A stretch of DNA of 64,000 nucleotides from Anaerolineae bacterium (GCA_023151115.1 JAKLJP010000018.1:98624-162623), one strand, 5' to 3'; shown: positions 27,784 through 36,439, counted from the first letter of the stretch. Translations and numbers: made by a program. The notes: generated from the letters alone by a model not told the origin.

Positions 27784-28547
27784 ATGACCTCACGGCCTCT
27801 ACGCACCAGCGACATTGCCCAACGCCTCGGCGTCCATGTCAACACCATCCGACTGTACGAAACCAGGGAATTTCTCTCTCCTGTTCCTCGCGGGCAAAAC
27901 GGATATCGCCAATACAGCGCCCTTCACCTGGAACAGGCCCGCCTGGTAGACCTGGCCCTGCGCTGGCCCTACCTGGGCGAGAGGGCTTTGCTGGTTGAAC
28001 TGGTCAAAAGCGCCGCCCGCAACGAGCTGGGCACGGCGCTGGAACTGGCCTACCATTACCTGGCGCAGGTGCGGACCGCCCGCGTTCAGGCGGAAGTGGC
28101 GGTGGCTTATCTGGAACAGTGGGCGGCCAGCCCTGTGGCTGACGCCCTACCCCACAAGCTGTCCGTTAGCCAGGCGGCCAAGTATCTGAACGTGACCGTA
28201 GATATGCTGCGCAACTGGGAACGCAACGGCCTGCTCCGGTTCCCCGCGACCCCGCCAATCACTACCGCCGCTATGGGCCGGTCGAGGTGGAACGGCTGCG
28301 GGTTATTCGGATGCTGGTCCAGGCCGGCTACAGCCTCATGGCTATTTTACGCATGCTCCGCCAGTTTGACGCCGGCCAGCGTGACCACCTGGGGGCTGCG
28401 CTGGAACTGCCCCGCGAGGACAGCGCCAATGAAGTCATTGACATTATCGCCGACCACTGGCTTTCGAGCCTGCAAGACCTCGAACAACGAGCGCAGGCCA
28501 TCATTCACCAGCTCGGTCATCTAAGCAGCCTGGTTTCCCCCGGCTAA
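27784..28547 (+). pseudogene. MerR-type regulator with a one-base frameshift
   Basis: The first 153 or so residues are a MerR-like winged helix (SDIAQRLGVHVNTIRLYETR) plus a second HTH-like segment (VSQAAKYLNVTVDMLRNWER). Then the frame turns to nonsense. The sequence resumes in the next frame at about 28240 (VEVERLRVIRMLVQAGYS and ADHWLSSLQDLEQRAQAI) and ends at 28547. A single missing base near 28238-28240 explains it: expected CGG-GTT, observed CGGTT. It could be a true mutation, an assembly error, or much less likely programmed frameshifting. With the frame restored the protein is about 254 residues with two helix-turn-helix regions. It lies just upstream of two VOC genes. Confidence 0.8.
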
Positions 28548-28563
28548 TCAAACCATTTGCGCC

Positions 28564-28597
28564 CAAACCCTCCAACATTACCCCATACCTTTATAAT
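28564..28597 (+). promoter_or_regulatory. Candidate MerR operator and minus-10 before VOC gene
   Basis: 28564-28584 reads as the reverse complement of 27761-27781, with 19 of 21 bases identical (17 in a row). It stands just upstream of a TATAAT at 28592-28597. MerR regulators bind between minus-35 and minus-10, so this arrangement fits (inference). Confidence 0.5.
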
Positions 28598-28628
28598 AAA
28601 AAAGAAAAACAAAAGGAGGTTTGTACCG

Positions 28629-28964
28629 ATGAAACTGAACCATATCAATCTGACGGTTACAGATGTACCGGGGACAGTCAAATTCCTGGAAACATATTTT
28701 GAACTGCGGAGCCAGGGCGGTGATGGCAAATTCGCCGTGCTGTTCGACGACGATAACCTGGTGCTCACCTTGATCAAAGGTGGTCAAGTCAAATACCCCC
28801 GTACCTTTCATATCGGCTTTGGCCAGGCAAGCCAGGCGCGGGTGAACGAGATCTATCAACGTTTAAAGGAGGACGGGTTTGAGGTAGAGCCGCCCCAACA
28901 ATTGCATGCCTGGACCTTCTATGTTCAGGCCCCGGGCGGCTTTACCGTAGAGGTTCTGGCTTGA
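28629..28964 (+). CDS. VOC-family protein (glyoxalase/bleomycin-resistance fold)
   Basis: 111 residues from ATG 28629, with a strong AAAGGAGG about 10 bases upstream; the earlier in-frame start is rejected. Begins MKLNHINLTVTDVPGTVKFL, the typical first beta-alpha-beta unit with a metal-site His (H4). Ends WTFYVQAPGGFTVEVLA, the second half with the metal-site Glu. One domain, so it likely acts as a dimer. Metal-dependent detoxification of a small molecule is the usual role; substrate unknown. Confidence 0.88.
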   Translation: MKLNHINLTVTDVPGTVKFLETYFELRSQGGDGKFAVLFDDDNLVLTLIKGGQVKYPRTFHIGFGQASQARVNEIYQRLKEDGFEVEPPQQLHAWTFYVQAPGGFTVEVLA

Positions 28965-28989
28965 TGGGTGGAGAACAATCCCGGTCCAT

Positions 28990-29112
28990 TTTCAAAGGAG
29001 TGTTCACGAACATGGAGTACGCCACCAACAATGAAAATCCGGAGTGCAAGGCTTGCCTTGCGACTTGGCAAAGCAAGCTTTGCACTCCAATCGATCTATT
29101 TTCAAAGGAGTT
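28990..29112. repeat. Repeat family D, copy 1, with duplicated RBS-like flanks
   Basis: The 13-base TTTTCAAAGGAGT occurs at 28991-29003 and again at 29099-29111, just before the ATG of the next gene. Between them sits a 48-base palindrome, GGAGTGCAAGGCTTGCCTTG paired with CAAGCTTTGCACTCC. Copy 2 at 48375-48492 has the same layout. Confidence 0.75.
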
Positions 29113-29117
29113 AACTG

Positions 29118-29825
29118 ATGGCAAATGAACGGACTTACCCATGTCTACCGTGCGGCAATTTGGATGAATCTATTTCCTTCTATGAGGCGCTGGGGTTTAA
29201 GAAAACGTATCGCCAGACCCGTCCAAATCCTTATGCTGTAGTTGTTTTGGAGGATATTCAGATTCACTTATTTGGCATGGACGGCTTTAATCCGGCTGAT
29301 TCGTATGGCAGCGTCATCGTCGCCGTACCTGAGCCGGAGAGCCTTTATCATGCCTTTGCGGCGGGCTTGCGAGAAAGGTTTGGCAAGCTGCCCACTGCAG
29401 GTATCCCGCGTATTCTGCGGCCTCGGAAGAAGTTCAGCACAGTCAGCGGTTTTAGCGTGATAGACCCAGGGGGAAACTGGCTGCGGATTTATAAACTGGG
29501 GGATACCGAACAGAACGATGCGCCGGCAAAGGCTGAAGGATTGACCCAAATCATTCATGTGGCAGCACGATTGGGCGACGCCCACGGCGATGAGGCCATG
29601 GCCCTCAAAACACTCGAAAGCGGGCTTAAACGCTACCCAGATGCGTCACCTCTTGAGCGCGCCAGGGCGTATTTATATCGAGCGGAATTGGCGGTTCGCT
29701 TAAATGACGGTGAACTGCCTCAATCCTCTTTAACGGCTGTCACCTCGCTGGCGCTGACGGACGACGAAAGGGCTGAGATTGCCACTGAGTTGGCTCAAGT
29801 AACCGAGCTTGTGCATCAAAAATGA
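29118..29825 (+). CDS. VOC-family protein with helical C-terminal extension
   Basis: 235 residues from ATG 29118 (CAAAGGAGT seven bases upstream). Residues 1-130 are a bleomycin-resistance/VOC fold (LPCGNLDESISFYEALGFKK and SGFSVIDPGGNWLRIYKLG). Residues about 140-235 are helical, TPR-like (ALKTLESGLKRYPDASPLERARAYLYRAEL), with no recognised family. The added domain is unusual for this fold and may allow protein interaction. It is the third gene of the merR-VOC-VOC group. Confidence 0.8.
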   Translation: MANERTYPCLPCGNLDESISFYEALGFKKTYRQTRPNPYAVVVLEDIQIHLFGMDGFNPADSYGSVIVAVPEPESLYHAFAAGLRERFGKLPTAGIPRILRPRKKFSTVSGFSVIDPGGNWLRIYKLGDTEQNDAPAKAEGLTQIIHVAARLGDAHGDEAMALKTLESGLKRYPDASPLERARAYLYRAELAVRLNDGELPQSSLTAVTSLALTDDERAEIATELAQVTELVHQK

Positions 29826-29875
29826 GAGAGTGTTAAGGTAGTTCCAGGATTTAAATCATCCAACAAATTTGACTC

Positions 29876-29944
29876 GCGTGATGCGTGAAACGTGATGAAT
29901 TTCTCCTGAGAGTCCTCACGCATCACGCATCACGTTTCACGAGA
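29876..29944. repeat. Heptad-repeat hairpin (CGTGATG / CATCACG)
   Basis: CGTGATGCGTGAAACGTGATG pairs with CACGCATCACGCATCACGTT after a 20-base spacer. It lies just upstream of the LuxR promoter. Confidence 0.85.
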
Positions 29945-29994
29945 TTTAATTATTTTCTTGGACGTGCCTGAGTATTCTACGTCCCTCAGCGTAT

Positions 29995-30022
29995 TTGTGC
30001 CTGATTTTTAAATCGCTATAAT
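29995..30022 (+). promoter_or_regulatory. Promoter of the MalT-type regulator
   Basis: TTGTGC-N16-TATAAT. Transcription would begin near 30029, which rules out the earlier ATG at 30021 and supports the start at 30078. Confidence 0.6.
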
Positions 30023-30077
30023 GTCTGTGCTGTTTAACCTTGTTGGGGTACAGCACGATCGCTTGAGGGGGGATCGG

Positions 30078-32897
30078 ATGGCTGATACCGTTCTACCAAC
30101 AGACCGCTCCGGCCACCCGGCTGCTGCTTCGCTCCTGAGCACCAAGTTATTCATTCCCCAGGCGCGACAGCTTCATGACCTCCTGCCTCGCCCCCGCCTG
30201 GTCGAACGGTTGCAGGCTGGATTGTCACGCCGGCTCACCCTCGTCTCCGCCCCGGCCGGCTTTGGCAAAACCACCCTCGTCACCGAGTGGATTCCCCACA
30301 GCCCTCGCTGCGTCGCCTGGTACTCTCTCGACGAAGCCGATAATGACCTGCCCCGTTTTTTGACCTACTTGATCACGGCACTGCAAATGCTCAAGGCCGA
30401 TTTTGGTCAGGAGGCCCTGGTAGTGCTGCAAGCCCCCCAACCGCCCGCTATCGAGACCCTGCTGACGGCCCTGGTGAACGAGATAACGCAGACACTGCCT
30501 GAATTTGCTCTGGTTTTGGATGATTATCACCTGATCCAACTCCAGGCTATCCACACAGCCATCGCCTTTTTGTTAAATAACTTACCTCCCCCTATGCACC
30601 TCATCCTCACCAGCCGGGCCGACCCACCCCTCCCGCTGGCCCGGCTGCGCGTGCGCGGCCAGTTGACCGAACTGCGGGCCGCCGACCTGCGCTTTACCCT
30701 GGACGAAGCGACCACTTTCTTTCAACAGATTAAGGCTTTGCCGCTCCCGACCGCTCAAATCAAAGAACTGGAAACGCGCACCGAAGGCTGGAGCGCCGGT
30801 TTGCAGTTGGCGGCGCTATCGCTGCAAGGCCTGGACGCGGCGGGTATGGCTCAGTTCATCCACGACTTTACCGGCAGCCATCACTACGTTTTTGACTACC
30901 TGGCCGAGGAAGTGCTCCAGCAGCAGCCGGAGGAAGTACAACATTTCTTGCTGCACACCTCTATTTTGAGCCGAATGTGCGCTCCGTTGTGTGACGCAGT
31001 GTTGGGAAAGGCGGAAGGCGGAAGGATGAAGGATGAAGAAAGCAGCTCTTCTTTCATCCTTCATCCTTCATCCTTCATCCTTGAATATCTTGAGCACGCC
31101 AACCTCTTCCTCATCCCCCTTGACGAGCGGCGGCGCTGGTATCGTTATCACCATCTCTTTGCCGACTTCCTGCGCCAGCGCCTGACCCGTGCCATCGGCC
31201 AGACCGGGGTGCATGAACTGTACCGGCGTGCTCGCCGCTGGCACGAGCAGCACGACTCGGTGGAAGAAGCCATCAACTACGCCCTGGCCGGCCGGGATTG
31301 GGCCGGAGCAGTCAAGCTAACCGAGCAGGTGGCTACGTCGCTGTGGAGCAGTTCCCGCTATCTGTTGAACTGGTTAGAGTCGCTGCCGCCAGAGGAGATA
31401 GAGCAATCGCCCGATTTGTGCATCTGGTACACCACCTGGCTCATGCTGGGCGGCGAGTTTAACCGGGTCGAAAAACTCCTGGACACCGCCGAGCGCCTGG
31501 TCCGTGCCAGCGGTCAACTTTCCACGCTGGCCGGCGTCTATGTCAACCGGGCCACCGCCGGCTTTCTGCGCGATGATGCCCGCGCCACGTTTGAGAATGC
31601 CCGGAAGGCCATGGCTTACTTCGACGACGAGAACCGTTTTATCCACCCTCGAGTGGCTGAACTGCTGGCCCGAGGCCACTTTATGCAAGGCGAATTGGCC
31701 GAGGCCGAGCGAGTTTGGACTGAAACCATCGGCCTGGCCCAGGCCGCCGACAGCCAGCGCACGTTGCTGTTTGTCAGAGCGGCCCAGGGCGAATTACAAC
31801 GGACGCGGGGCAAATTGCGCCAGGCCGCCCAACTCGATCAGCAACTCTTGCAGCTTATCGGAGAGCGCCCGGCTGACGTCATCAAAATCAAAGCACTGAG
31901 CCGCCTGGCGAGCCTCCATTACGAGTGGAATCAATTGGACCAGGCGAAGGAGTATGCCCAACAGGCGCTCGAACTGGCCGGGCAGACACGGCGGGAAGTT
32001 TTTGCCCGTTCCGTTTACTTGACGCTGGCCCGGATTTACGGGGCGCTTGGCGAAACCGATAAGGCTTTTGAGGTGATTGAGCAGGCCAAAGCGTTAGCCC
32101 AGCGGATGGGTGGCAAACACCCCACGCTCGAAGTCACCGCCAGCCAGGTCTGCTTATGGCTGGCCCACTCAGTGTCCTCCCCGGCGGAAGATGCCGGACA
32201 GGGCCTCACCGCCGCCACGAGTTGGGCTGAGGCGCAGCGCCTTGACCTGGACGGCGAGTTGTTCTACGAGGACCAACTGACCCATCTGGCCCTGTGCCGG
32301 GTCTTGATTGCGCAGAGACGACCCGACCCGGCCCTGCGCCTGCTGGAACGGCTGCTGACCTCGGCTGAGGCAGCCGGGCGGGTGGTCGAGATGGTCGAGA
32401 TGTTGGGGTTGAAGGCGCTGGCGCACCAGGCTCAATATCAGACCAACCCGGCCCTGGCTGCTTTAATCCAGGCCCTCAACCTGGCCGAGCCGGAGGGTTA
32501 CATCCGTACCTTTGTGGATGAAGGTCCCCCTATGGCCCACTTACTGCTATCCCTGAGCCAGCGGCCCTCAGCCATCAACCGGGCCTATCTCGACACCCTC
32601 TTAGCCGCCTTTCCGAAGGATGAAGGCGAAAGGATGAAGGATGAAGAGTCGCCAATGGTTCTTCATCCCTCATCCTTCAGCCCTCAGCCTTTGATAGAGC
32701 CTTTGAGCAAACGCGAACTGGAAATCCTCGCCTTGATGGCCCAGGGCTTAACCAATATTGAAATTGGCCAACAAATTTTCATCTCGGCGGAGACGGTCAA
32801 GGTCCATACCCGCAACATCTACGGCAAGCTTGATGTTAACAGCCGGCGGCAGGCTGTGACCAAAGCCCTGGCTCTGGGCCTTTTAGCGGGAGATTAG
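30078..32897 (+). CDS. MalT-like LuxR-family STAND transcriptional regulator
   Basis: 939 residues from ATG 30078, preceded by GAGGGGGG. N-terminal STAND-type ATPase with Walker A SAPAGFGKTTL (about residues 57-67) and Walker B-like FALVLDDYHLI. Then a helical sensor/TPR region (about 400-840). A C-terminal LuxR HTH follows (LSKRELEILALMAQGLTN ... ISAETVKVHTRNIYGKL). Such proteins oligomerise on binding an inducer and ATP, then activate nearby genes. Two heptad arrays are read through: one between the ATPase and helical parts (KAEGGRMKDEESSSSF) and one in the linker before the HTH (PKDEGERMKDEESPM). It lies directly upstream of the DyP-DUF4331 genes and may control them (inference). Confidence 0.92.
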   Translation: MADTVLPTDRSGHPAAASLLSTKLFIPQARQLHDLLPRPRLVERLQAGLSRRLTLVSAPAGFGKTTLVTEWIPHSPRCVAWYSLDEADNDLPRFLTYLITALQMLKADFGQEALVVLQAPQPPAIETLLTALVNEITQTLPEFALVLDDYHLIQLQAIHTAIAFLLNNLPPPMHLILTSRADPPLPLARLRVRGQLTELRAADLRFTLDEATTFFQQIKALPLPTAQIKELETRTEGWSAGLQLAALSLQGLDAAGMAQFIHDFTGSHHYVFDYLAEEVLQQQPEEVQHFLLHTSILSRMCAPLCDAVLGKAEGGRMKDEESSSSFILHPSSFILEYLEHANLFLIPLDERRRWYRYHHLFADFLRQRLTRAIGQTGVHELYRRARRWHEQHDSVEEAINYALAGRDWAGAVKLTEQVATSLWSSSRYLLNWLESLPPEEIEQSPDLCIWYTTWLMLGGEFNRVEKLLDTAERLVRASGQLSTLAGVYVNRATAGFLRDDARATFENARKAMAYFDDENRFIHPRVAELLARGHFMQGELAEAERVWTETIGLAQAADSQRTLLFVRAAQGELQRTRGKLRQAAQLDQQLLQLIGERPADVIKIKALSRLASLHYEWNQLDQAKEYAQQALELAGQTRREVFARSVYLTLARIYGALGETDKAFEVIEQAKALAQRMGGKHPTLEVTASQVCLWLAHSVSSPAEDAGQGLTAATSWAEAQRLDLDGELFYEDQLTHLALCRVLIAQRRPDPALRLLERLLTSAEAAGRVVEMVEMLGLKALAHQAQYQTNPALAALIQALNLAEPEGYIRTFVDEGPPMAHLLLSLSQRPSAINRAYLDTLLAAFPKDEGERMKDEESPMVLHPSSFSPQPLIEPLSKRELEILALMAQGLTNIEIGQQIFISAETVKVHTRNIYGKLDVNSRRQAVTKALALGLLAGD
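31009..31083. repeat. In-gene heptad hairpin (AAGGATG / CATCCTT)
   Basis: GGAAGGATGAAGGATGAAG with the complement CATCCTTCATCCTTCATCC, translated in frame within the LuxR protein. Confidence 0.85.
32615..32690. repeat. In-gene heptad hairpin, second copy in the same gene
   Basis: GAAGGATGAAGGCGAAAGG with CATCCCTCATCCTTCAGCCC, the same unit as at 31009-31083, translated as the linker before the HTH domain. Confidence 0.8.
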
Positions 32898-32982
32898 AGG
32901 CCGGCGGCTGGAGTTACGCCTGCGTTAGAACTGTCCTGACCGGTTAAGCGCAGTCACATTAGTTTTATAACGGCATCCGAAA

Positions 32983-33014
32983 GCCCACCAAACTATTGGT
33001 GGGCTGTTTGTTTT
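32983..33014 (+). terminator. Rho-independent terminator after the LuxR gene
   Basis: GCCCACCAA-ACTA-TTGGTGGGC stem followed by TGTTTGTTTT. It separates the regulator from the following gene group, so that group must have its own promoter in 33015-33150. Confidence 0.85.
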
Positions 33015-33150
33015 CCGCCAAAATACCACCTTTTATACCCCGTTACGGGGGATGCGACTACCCCCTTCCATCGAATATACTGGCCTCATAAGTTCGATTG
33101 AACTTAGCCAAACAAATCCAAAAAACATTTATAAAAAAGGAGACTGTACA

Positions 33151-33780
33151 ATGCAAACCAATGTAACTTTAAACAAAAAATCAGGTAAGGGCAAGACCGA
33201 CCGGGTGATCTCAGAGATGGCCACCTTCTTCACGGTCAAGCCAGGCCAGGCAGAGGAGCTTCGCCAAGCGTGTGAGCGGTTCGCCGCTACGGCCCTCCAG
33301 GCCGACCCGAAGGTCGTCCAAAAGAGCGGTCTACGCGACTCGCGGCATGTACTCTTCGACAACGATCAGCGGCTCTTGTGGGCCACGACCTTTGAGACCG
33401 AATGGGATCCCTATATTGACGATGCCGTCCTGGTCATGGGCTTCAGGGCCTTTGTTGACTGGATGCAGTATACCGTCGAGGGCAGCAGCATCATCAAATC
33501 TATGCAGGCCTCGGTCAGCGCAGGGGGGCTTAGCACAGCCAGCACCGGAGAAATCGAGCAATTCCTGTCCGCGAACACCAGCGATCTCAAGCGTATTCTA
33601 CAGTCAACCCAGGCCCCCGCAGTCGGGTATTGGAATATGCTCGCGGATCAGACGATCCCGCAGATCCGCAAAGCTCAGCGGGTGGAAGCGGCCTTCCAGC
33701 AGGTCCTCGACCACCCCGAAGCTGCGCAAGCGTTTGAGCACCCGGCCCTCAAGCCGCTGCTTGAGCAAGCCGCCGACTGA
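33151..33780 (+). CDS. Uncharacterised alpha/beta protein next to DyP peroxidase
   Basis: 209 residues from ATG 33151 (AAGGAG nine bases before). No signal peptide or membrane helix. The first half has a ferredoxin-like, antibiotic-monooxygenase-like look (MATFFTVKPGQAEELRQACE ... LLWATTFETEWDPYIDDAV). The second half is helical (LKRILQSTQAPAVGYWNM, QRVEAAFQQVLDHPEAAQAF). I do not recognise a named family. Its fold guess matches the alpha+beta barrel group that includes DyP peroxidases, and DyP is the next gene, so it may be a partner (inference). Confidence 0.6.
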   Translation: MQTNVTLNKKSGKGKTDRVISEMATFFTVKPGQAEELRQACERFAATALQADPKVVQKSGLRDSRHVLFDNDQRLLWATTFETEWDPYIDDAVLVMGFRAFVDWMQYTVEGSSIIKSMQASVSAGGLSTASTGEIEQFLSANTSDLKRILQSTQAPAVGYWNMLADQTIPQIRKAQRVEAAFQQVLDHPEAAQAFEHPALKPLLEQAAD

Positions 33781-33789
33781 TAATGAAAA

Positions 33790-33821
33790 CGGAGTCAAAC
33801 AGCTTAAGCTGTTTGACTCCG
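33790..33821. repeat. Perfect 32-bp palindrome between two genes
   Basis: The arms are CGGAGTCAAACAGCTT and its exact complement AAGCTGTTTGACTCCG, with no spacer. There is no T run after it, so it is not a standard terminator. It lies 28 bases before the DyP start, where it may stabilise or attenuate the message (inference). Confidence 0.9.
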
Positions 33822-33848
33822 GCAAACTATTTTCTTAGGAGAAAAACC

Positions 33849-35177
33849 ATGACGATAGAACCGAACTTCACGCTCGAATTGAACCACATCCAGGCCGGAG
33901 CCTTACGCCCCCGGCCCAAACCCTACACCGGGGCTTACTTCTTATTACGCATTGACGAGCGGCAGGCCGGGCGAGAGTTCCTGCGCCGGCTCATTCCGGC
34001 TCTCGCCTCCGCCGCCGACCCTGACCAGCAAACCTGGCTCGCCGCCTCGCTTACTTTCCAGGGTCTCCAAGCTCTGGGCGTGCCCCAGGACTCCCTCGAC
34101 AGTTTCCCGGCGGAGTTCCAGCAGGGCATGGCCGCCCGCGCCGCCGAGTTTGGCGACGCCGGCGAGAATGCCCCCGACCAGTGGGAGCAGCCGCTTGGCT
34201 CACCCGATGTCCACATCGTCCTGGCCGCCATCGCACCCGATGCCGCTCAGTTCGAGGCGATCGTCGCCCGCGCCCGTGACACCTTTAGCCACCTGCCCGG
34301 CGTCAGCCTCATTTGGCGGCAGGATGTCGCTTCCTTGCCCATCGAGCGCGACCCCTTCGGCTTCAAAGATGGCCTCGGCCAGCCGGCCATCGAAGGCACA
34401 GGCATACCTGGCAGCAACCCCCACGAAGCGCCGCTCAAAGCGGGTGAGTTCATTCTGGGTTATCAGAGTGAAACCGGCGATCTGGCTGTCGGGCCGCAGC
34501 CCGAAGTATTGGGGCGCAATGGAACCTATATGGTCTTCCGCAAGCTGCATACGCGGGTCGCCGCTTTCCGCCAGTACCTCAAGCAGCGGGCTACCAGCCC
34601 GGCTGACGAAGCGTTGCTGGCCGCCAAAATTGTTGGGCGCTGGCCCAGCGGCGCGCCCCTGGCCCTGGCCCCGGCGCACGATGACCCCGAACTGGGGGCC
34701 GACCCACACCGCAACAATGCCTTTCTCTACGCTGCCGATGATGAACGCGGTCTCAAGTGCCCCCTCGGTTCGCACATCCGGCGGATGCACCCACGCGATG
34801 CAGTTGTCGTCGGCGAGGTGCGGCTGCACCGGATGCTCCGGCGCGGGACCAGTTACGGTCCGCCGCTGCCCGATGGTGTTTTGGAGGATGACGGCGCCGA
34901 TCGTGGCATCATGTTCGCCTTCATCGGAGCGCACATTGCCCGGCAATTTGAATTTGTCCAGGCGCAGTGGGTCAACGATGGCAAATTCTTTGGCGCGCCT
35001 GCGGAGAAGGATCCGCTGATTGGAGCAAACGACGGCACCGGCCAGTTCACCATCCCCCAGCAGCCCATTCGCCGGAAACTGCAAGGGCTACCCGCCTTTG
35101 TGGTCAACCGCGGCGGTGAGTATTGTTTCATGCCCAGCCTGCCGGCCCTGCGCTGGCTGGTCGAGCTTGATACATAA
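33849..35177 (+). CDS. Dyp-type heme peroxidase
   Basis: 442 residues from ATG 33849 (TTAGGAGAAAAACC upstream); the earlier ATG would place the start in the palindrome. DyP signature GXXDG is present as GFKDG (171-175, catalytic D174). The proximal heme ligand is probably H309 in CPLGSHIRRMHPRD. The distal Arg lies in RLHRMLRRGTSYG, and GIMFAFIGAHIARQFEFVQ follows. No Tat signal, so cytosolic or encapsulated. No encapsulin gene is visible. Oxidises dyes, phenols or porphyrin-like substrates with peroxide. Confidence 0.95.
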   Translation: MTIEPNFTLELNHIQAGALRPRPKPYTGAYFLLRIDERQAGREFLRRLIPALASAADPDQQTWLAASLTFQGLQALGVPQDSLDSFPAEFQQGMAARAAEFGDAGENAPDQWEQPLGSPDVHIVLAAIAPDAAQFEAIVARARDTFSHLPGVSLIWRQDVASLPIERDPFGFKDGLGQPAIEGTGIPGSNPHEAPLKAGEFILGYQSETGDLAVGPQPEVLGRNGTYMVFRKLHTRVAAFRQYLKQRATSPADEALLAAKIVGRWPSGAPLALAPAHDDPELGADPHRNNAFLYAADDERGLKCPLGSHIRRMHPRDAVVVGEVRLHRMLRRGTSYGPPLPDGVLEDDGADRGIMFAFIGAHIARQFEFVQAQWVNDGKFFGAPAEKDPLIGANDGTGQFTIPQQPIRRKLQGLPAFVVNRGGEYCFMPSLPALRWLVELDT

Positions 35178-35187
35178 AATAGTTCGT

Positions 35188-35238
35188 AGTGACGACTTTA
35201 GTCGTCGCCAGTTATAAGCGACTAAAGTCGCTACTACA
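35188..35238. repeat. Inverted repeat GTAGTGACGACTTTAGTCGTCGC
   Basis: The arm TAGTGACGACTTTAGTCGTC is followed after 8 bases by GCGACTAAAGTCGCTACTA. It lies between the DyP and DUF4331 genes. Each arm is itself palindromic (GACGACTTTAGTCGTC). Confidence 0.85.
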
Positions 35239-35266
35239 AACCAAGTTACTTTCACAGGAGAACACT

Positions 35267-36439
35267 ATGTCAGACCATTTTTCCGGCCCGCGGGCCATCG
35301 CCGACCCCGCCGCCGACATTGCCGATTTGTATGTCTTTCCCAGCCCAGAGCGGCCCGGCTGCCTGGTGCTGGTGTTGACCGTCTTTCCGGCAGCCATGCC
35401 CGGCGCGCTCTTCTCCGATGCCGTCGCCTACCGTTTCCGGCTCCGGCCGGTTACGGCAACCACTGTCGGAGCCAGGCCGACCTTCGAGGTTGACCAGACC
35501 GAAGTTGCGTTCACTTGCACCTTCGCTGCTCCGGTCAAGCCAGATGGCAGCGAAGCTTGGATGCAAACAGGCACATGTACCACGCCGACAGGCGAGATGC
35601 TCTCTCTCCGGGTCAATGACGAGCAGGGAACTGAAGCGAAGGGCCTGCGCCTTTTTGCCGGGCTGCGCCTGGACCCGTTCTTTATTGACCTGCCGGGCGT
35701 GCAGGCCACCGAAAAGCTGCGGCGGCTGGCCTTTAAACCCGAGGGCAACAATGTGCTTGAGGGGCAAAATGTCCTGAGTATCGTCGTCGAAGCCGAGGTC
35801 GCTGCGCTGTTTGGCCCCAAAAGCGGCTCGCTCTTTGCCGTTGCCGGCGAAACTATGACGACCGGCAAAGTTCCCATCCGATTGGAGCGCATCGGCCGGC
35901 CGGAGATAAAAAATGTGGTGATGTCGTCAAAAGAGTTTGACCCGGTGAACCGCGACCTTGAGATTCGGGATTTGTACAATCAGGAAGACCCATTCCGCCT
36001 GGCCCGGCCCTATGCCGGCGCCTATCGCGCCCGGCTAAATGCCAATCTGGCTTTCTACGACAGCCTCGATGGCAAGACCGACTGGCCGTTGGACGAGCAG
36101 GGCAACCACCCCCTGACCGAACTGCTGCTGGCCGACTTCCTGATAGTTGATGTCTCGAAACCTTTCGCCGAAAACAGTTGCTTCGAGATCGAGCGAGCTT
36201 TGCTCAAAGGGATCACACCCCAAACATGTAGTGGCCGCTCGCTCAACGACGACATTGTGGACAGTCTCTACACCCTAATGGTCAACGGCGGCAACGGCCC
36301 GGCCGTACGCGATGGCGTTGACCAGGCCACCCGGCCTGCCACCGGCAGCTTTCCCTACCTGGTTAGCCCGAATCCAAACCCGCCGGATTTGCGGGCCAGA
36401 GTCGCGGCAACCATGGCCCAGCCAAAGGCGGTGGCGTGA
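35267..36439 (+). CDS. DUF4331-family protein
   Basis: 390 residues from ATG 35267 with CAGGAG upstream. The N-terminal signature DHFSGPRAIADPAADIADLY matches DUF4331 (DHxS..DP..DI.DlYaF). Mostly beta strand, no signal peptide visible at this start. Also has NREVF-type landmarks such as FDPVNRDLEIRDLYNQEDPF. Function of the family is unknown. Overlaps the start of 36439-37491 by one base, so they are translationally coupled. Confidence 0.82.
   Translation: MSDHFSGPRAIADPAADIADLYVFPSPERPGCLVLVLTVFPAAMPGALFSDAVAYRFRLRPVTATTVGARPTFEVDQTEVAFTCTFAAPVKPDGSEAWMQTGTCTTPTGEMLSLRVNDEQGTEAKGLRLFAGLRLDPFFIDLPGVQATEKLRRLAFKPEGNNVLEGQNVLSIVVEAEVAALFGPKSGSLFAVAGETMTTGKVPIRLERIGRPEIKNVVMSSKEFDPVNRDLEIRDLYNQEDPFRLARPYAGAYRARLNANLAFYDSLDGKTDWPLDEQGNHPLTELLLADFLIVDVSKPFAENSCFEIERALLKGITPQTCSGRSLNDDIVDSLYTLMVNGGNGPAVRDGVDQATRPATGSFPYLVSPNPNPPDLRARVAATMAQPKAVA

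Noticed and set aside
34200..35084. Minus-strand 294-codon ORF opposite the DyP gene
   Set aside because: The plus-strand DyP motifs are unambiguous; this is a GC-rich antisense frame.
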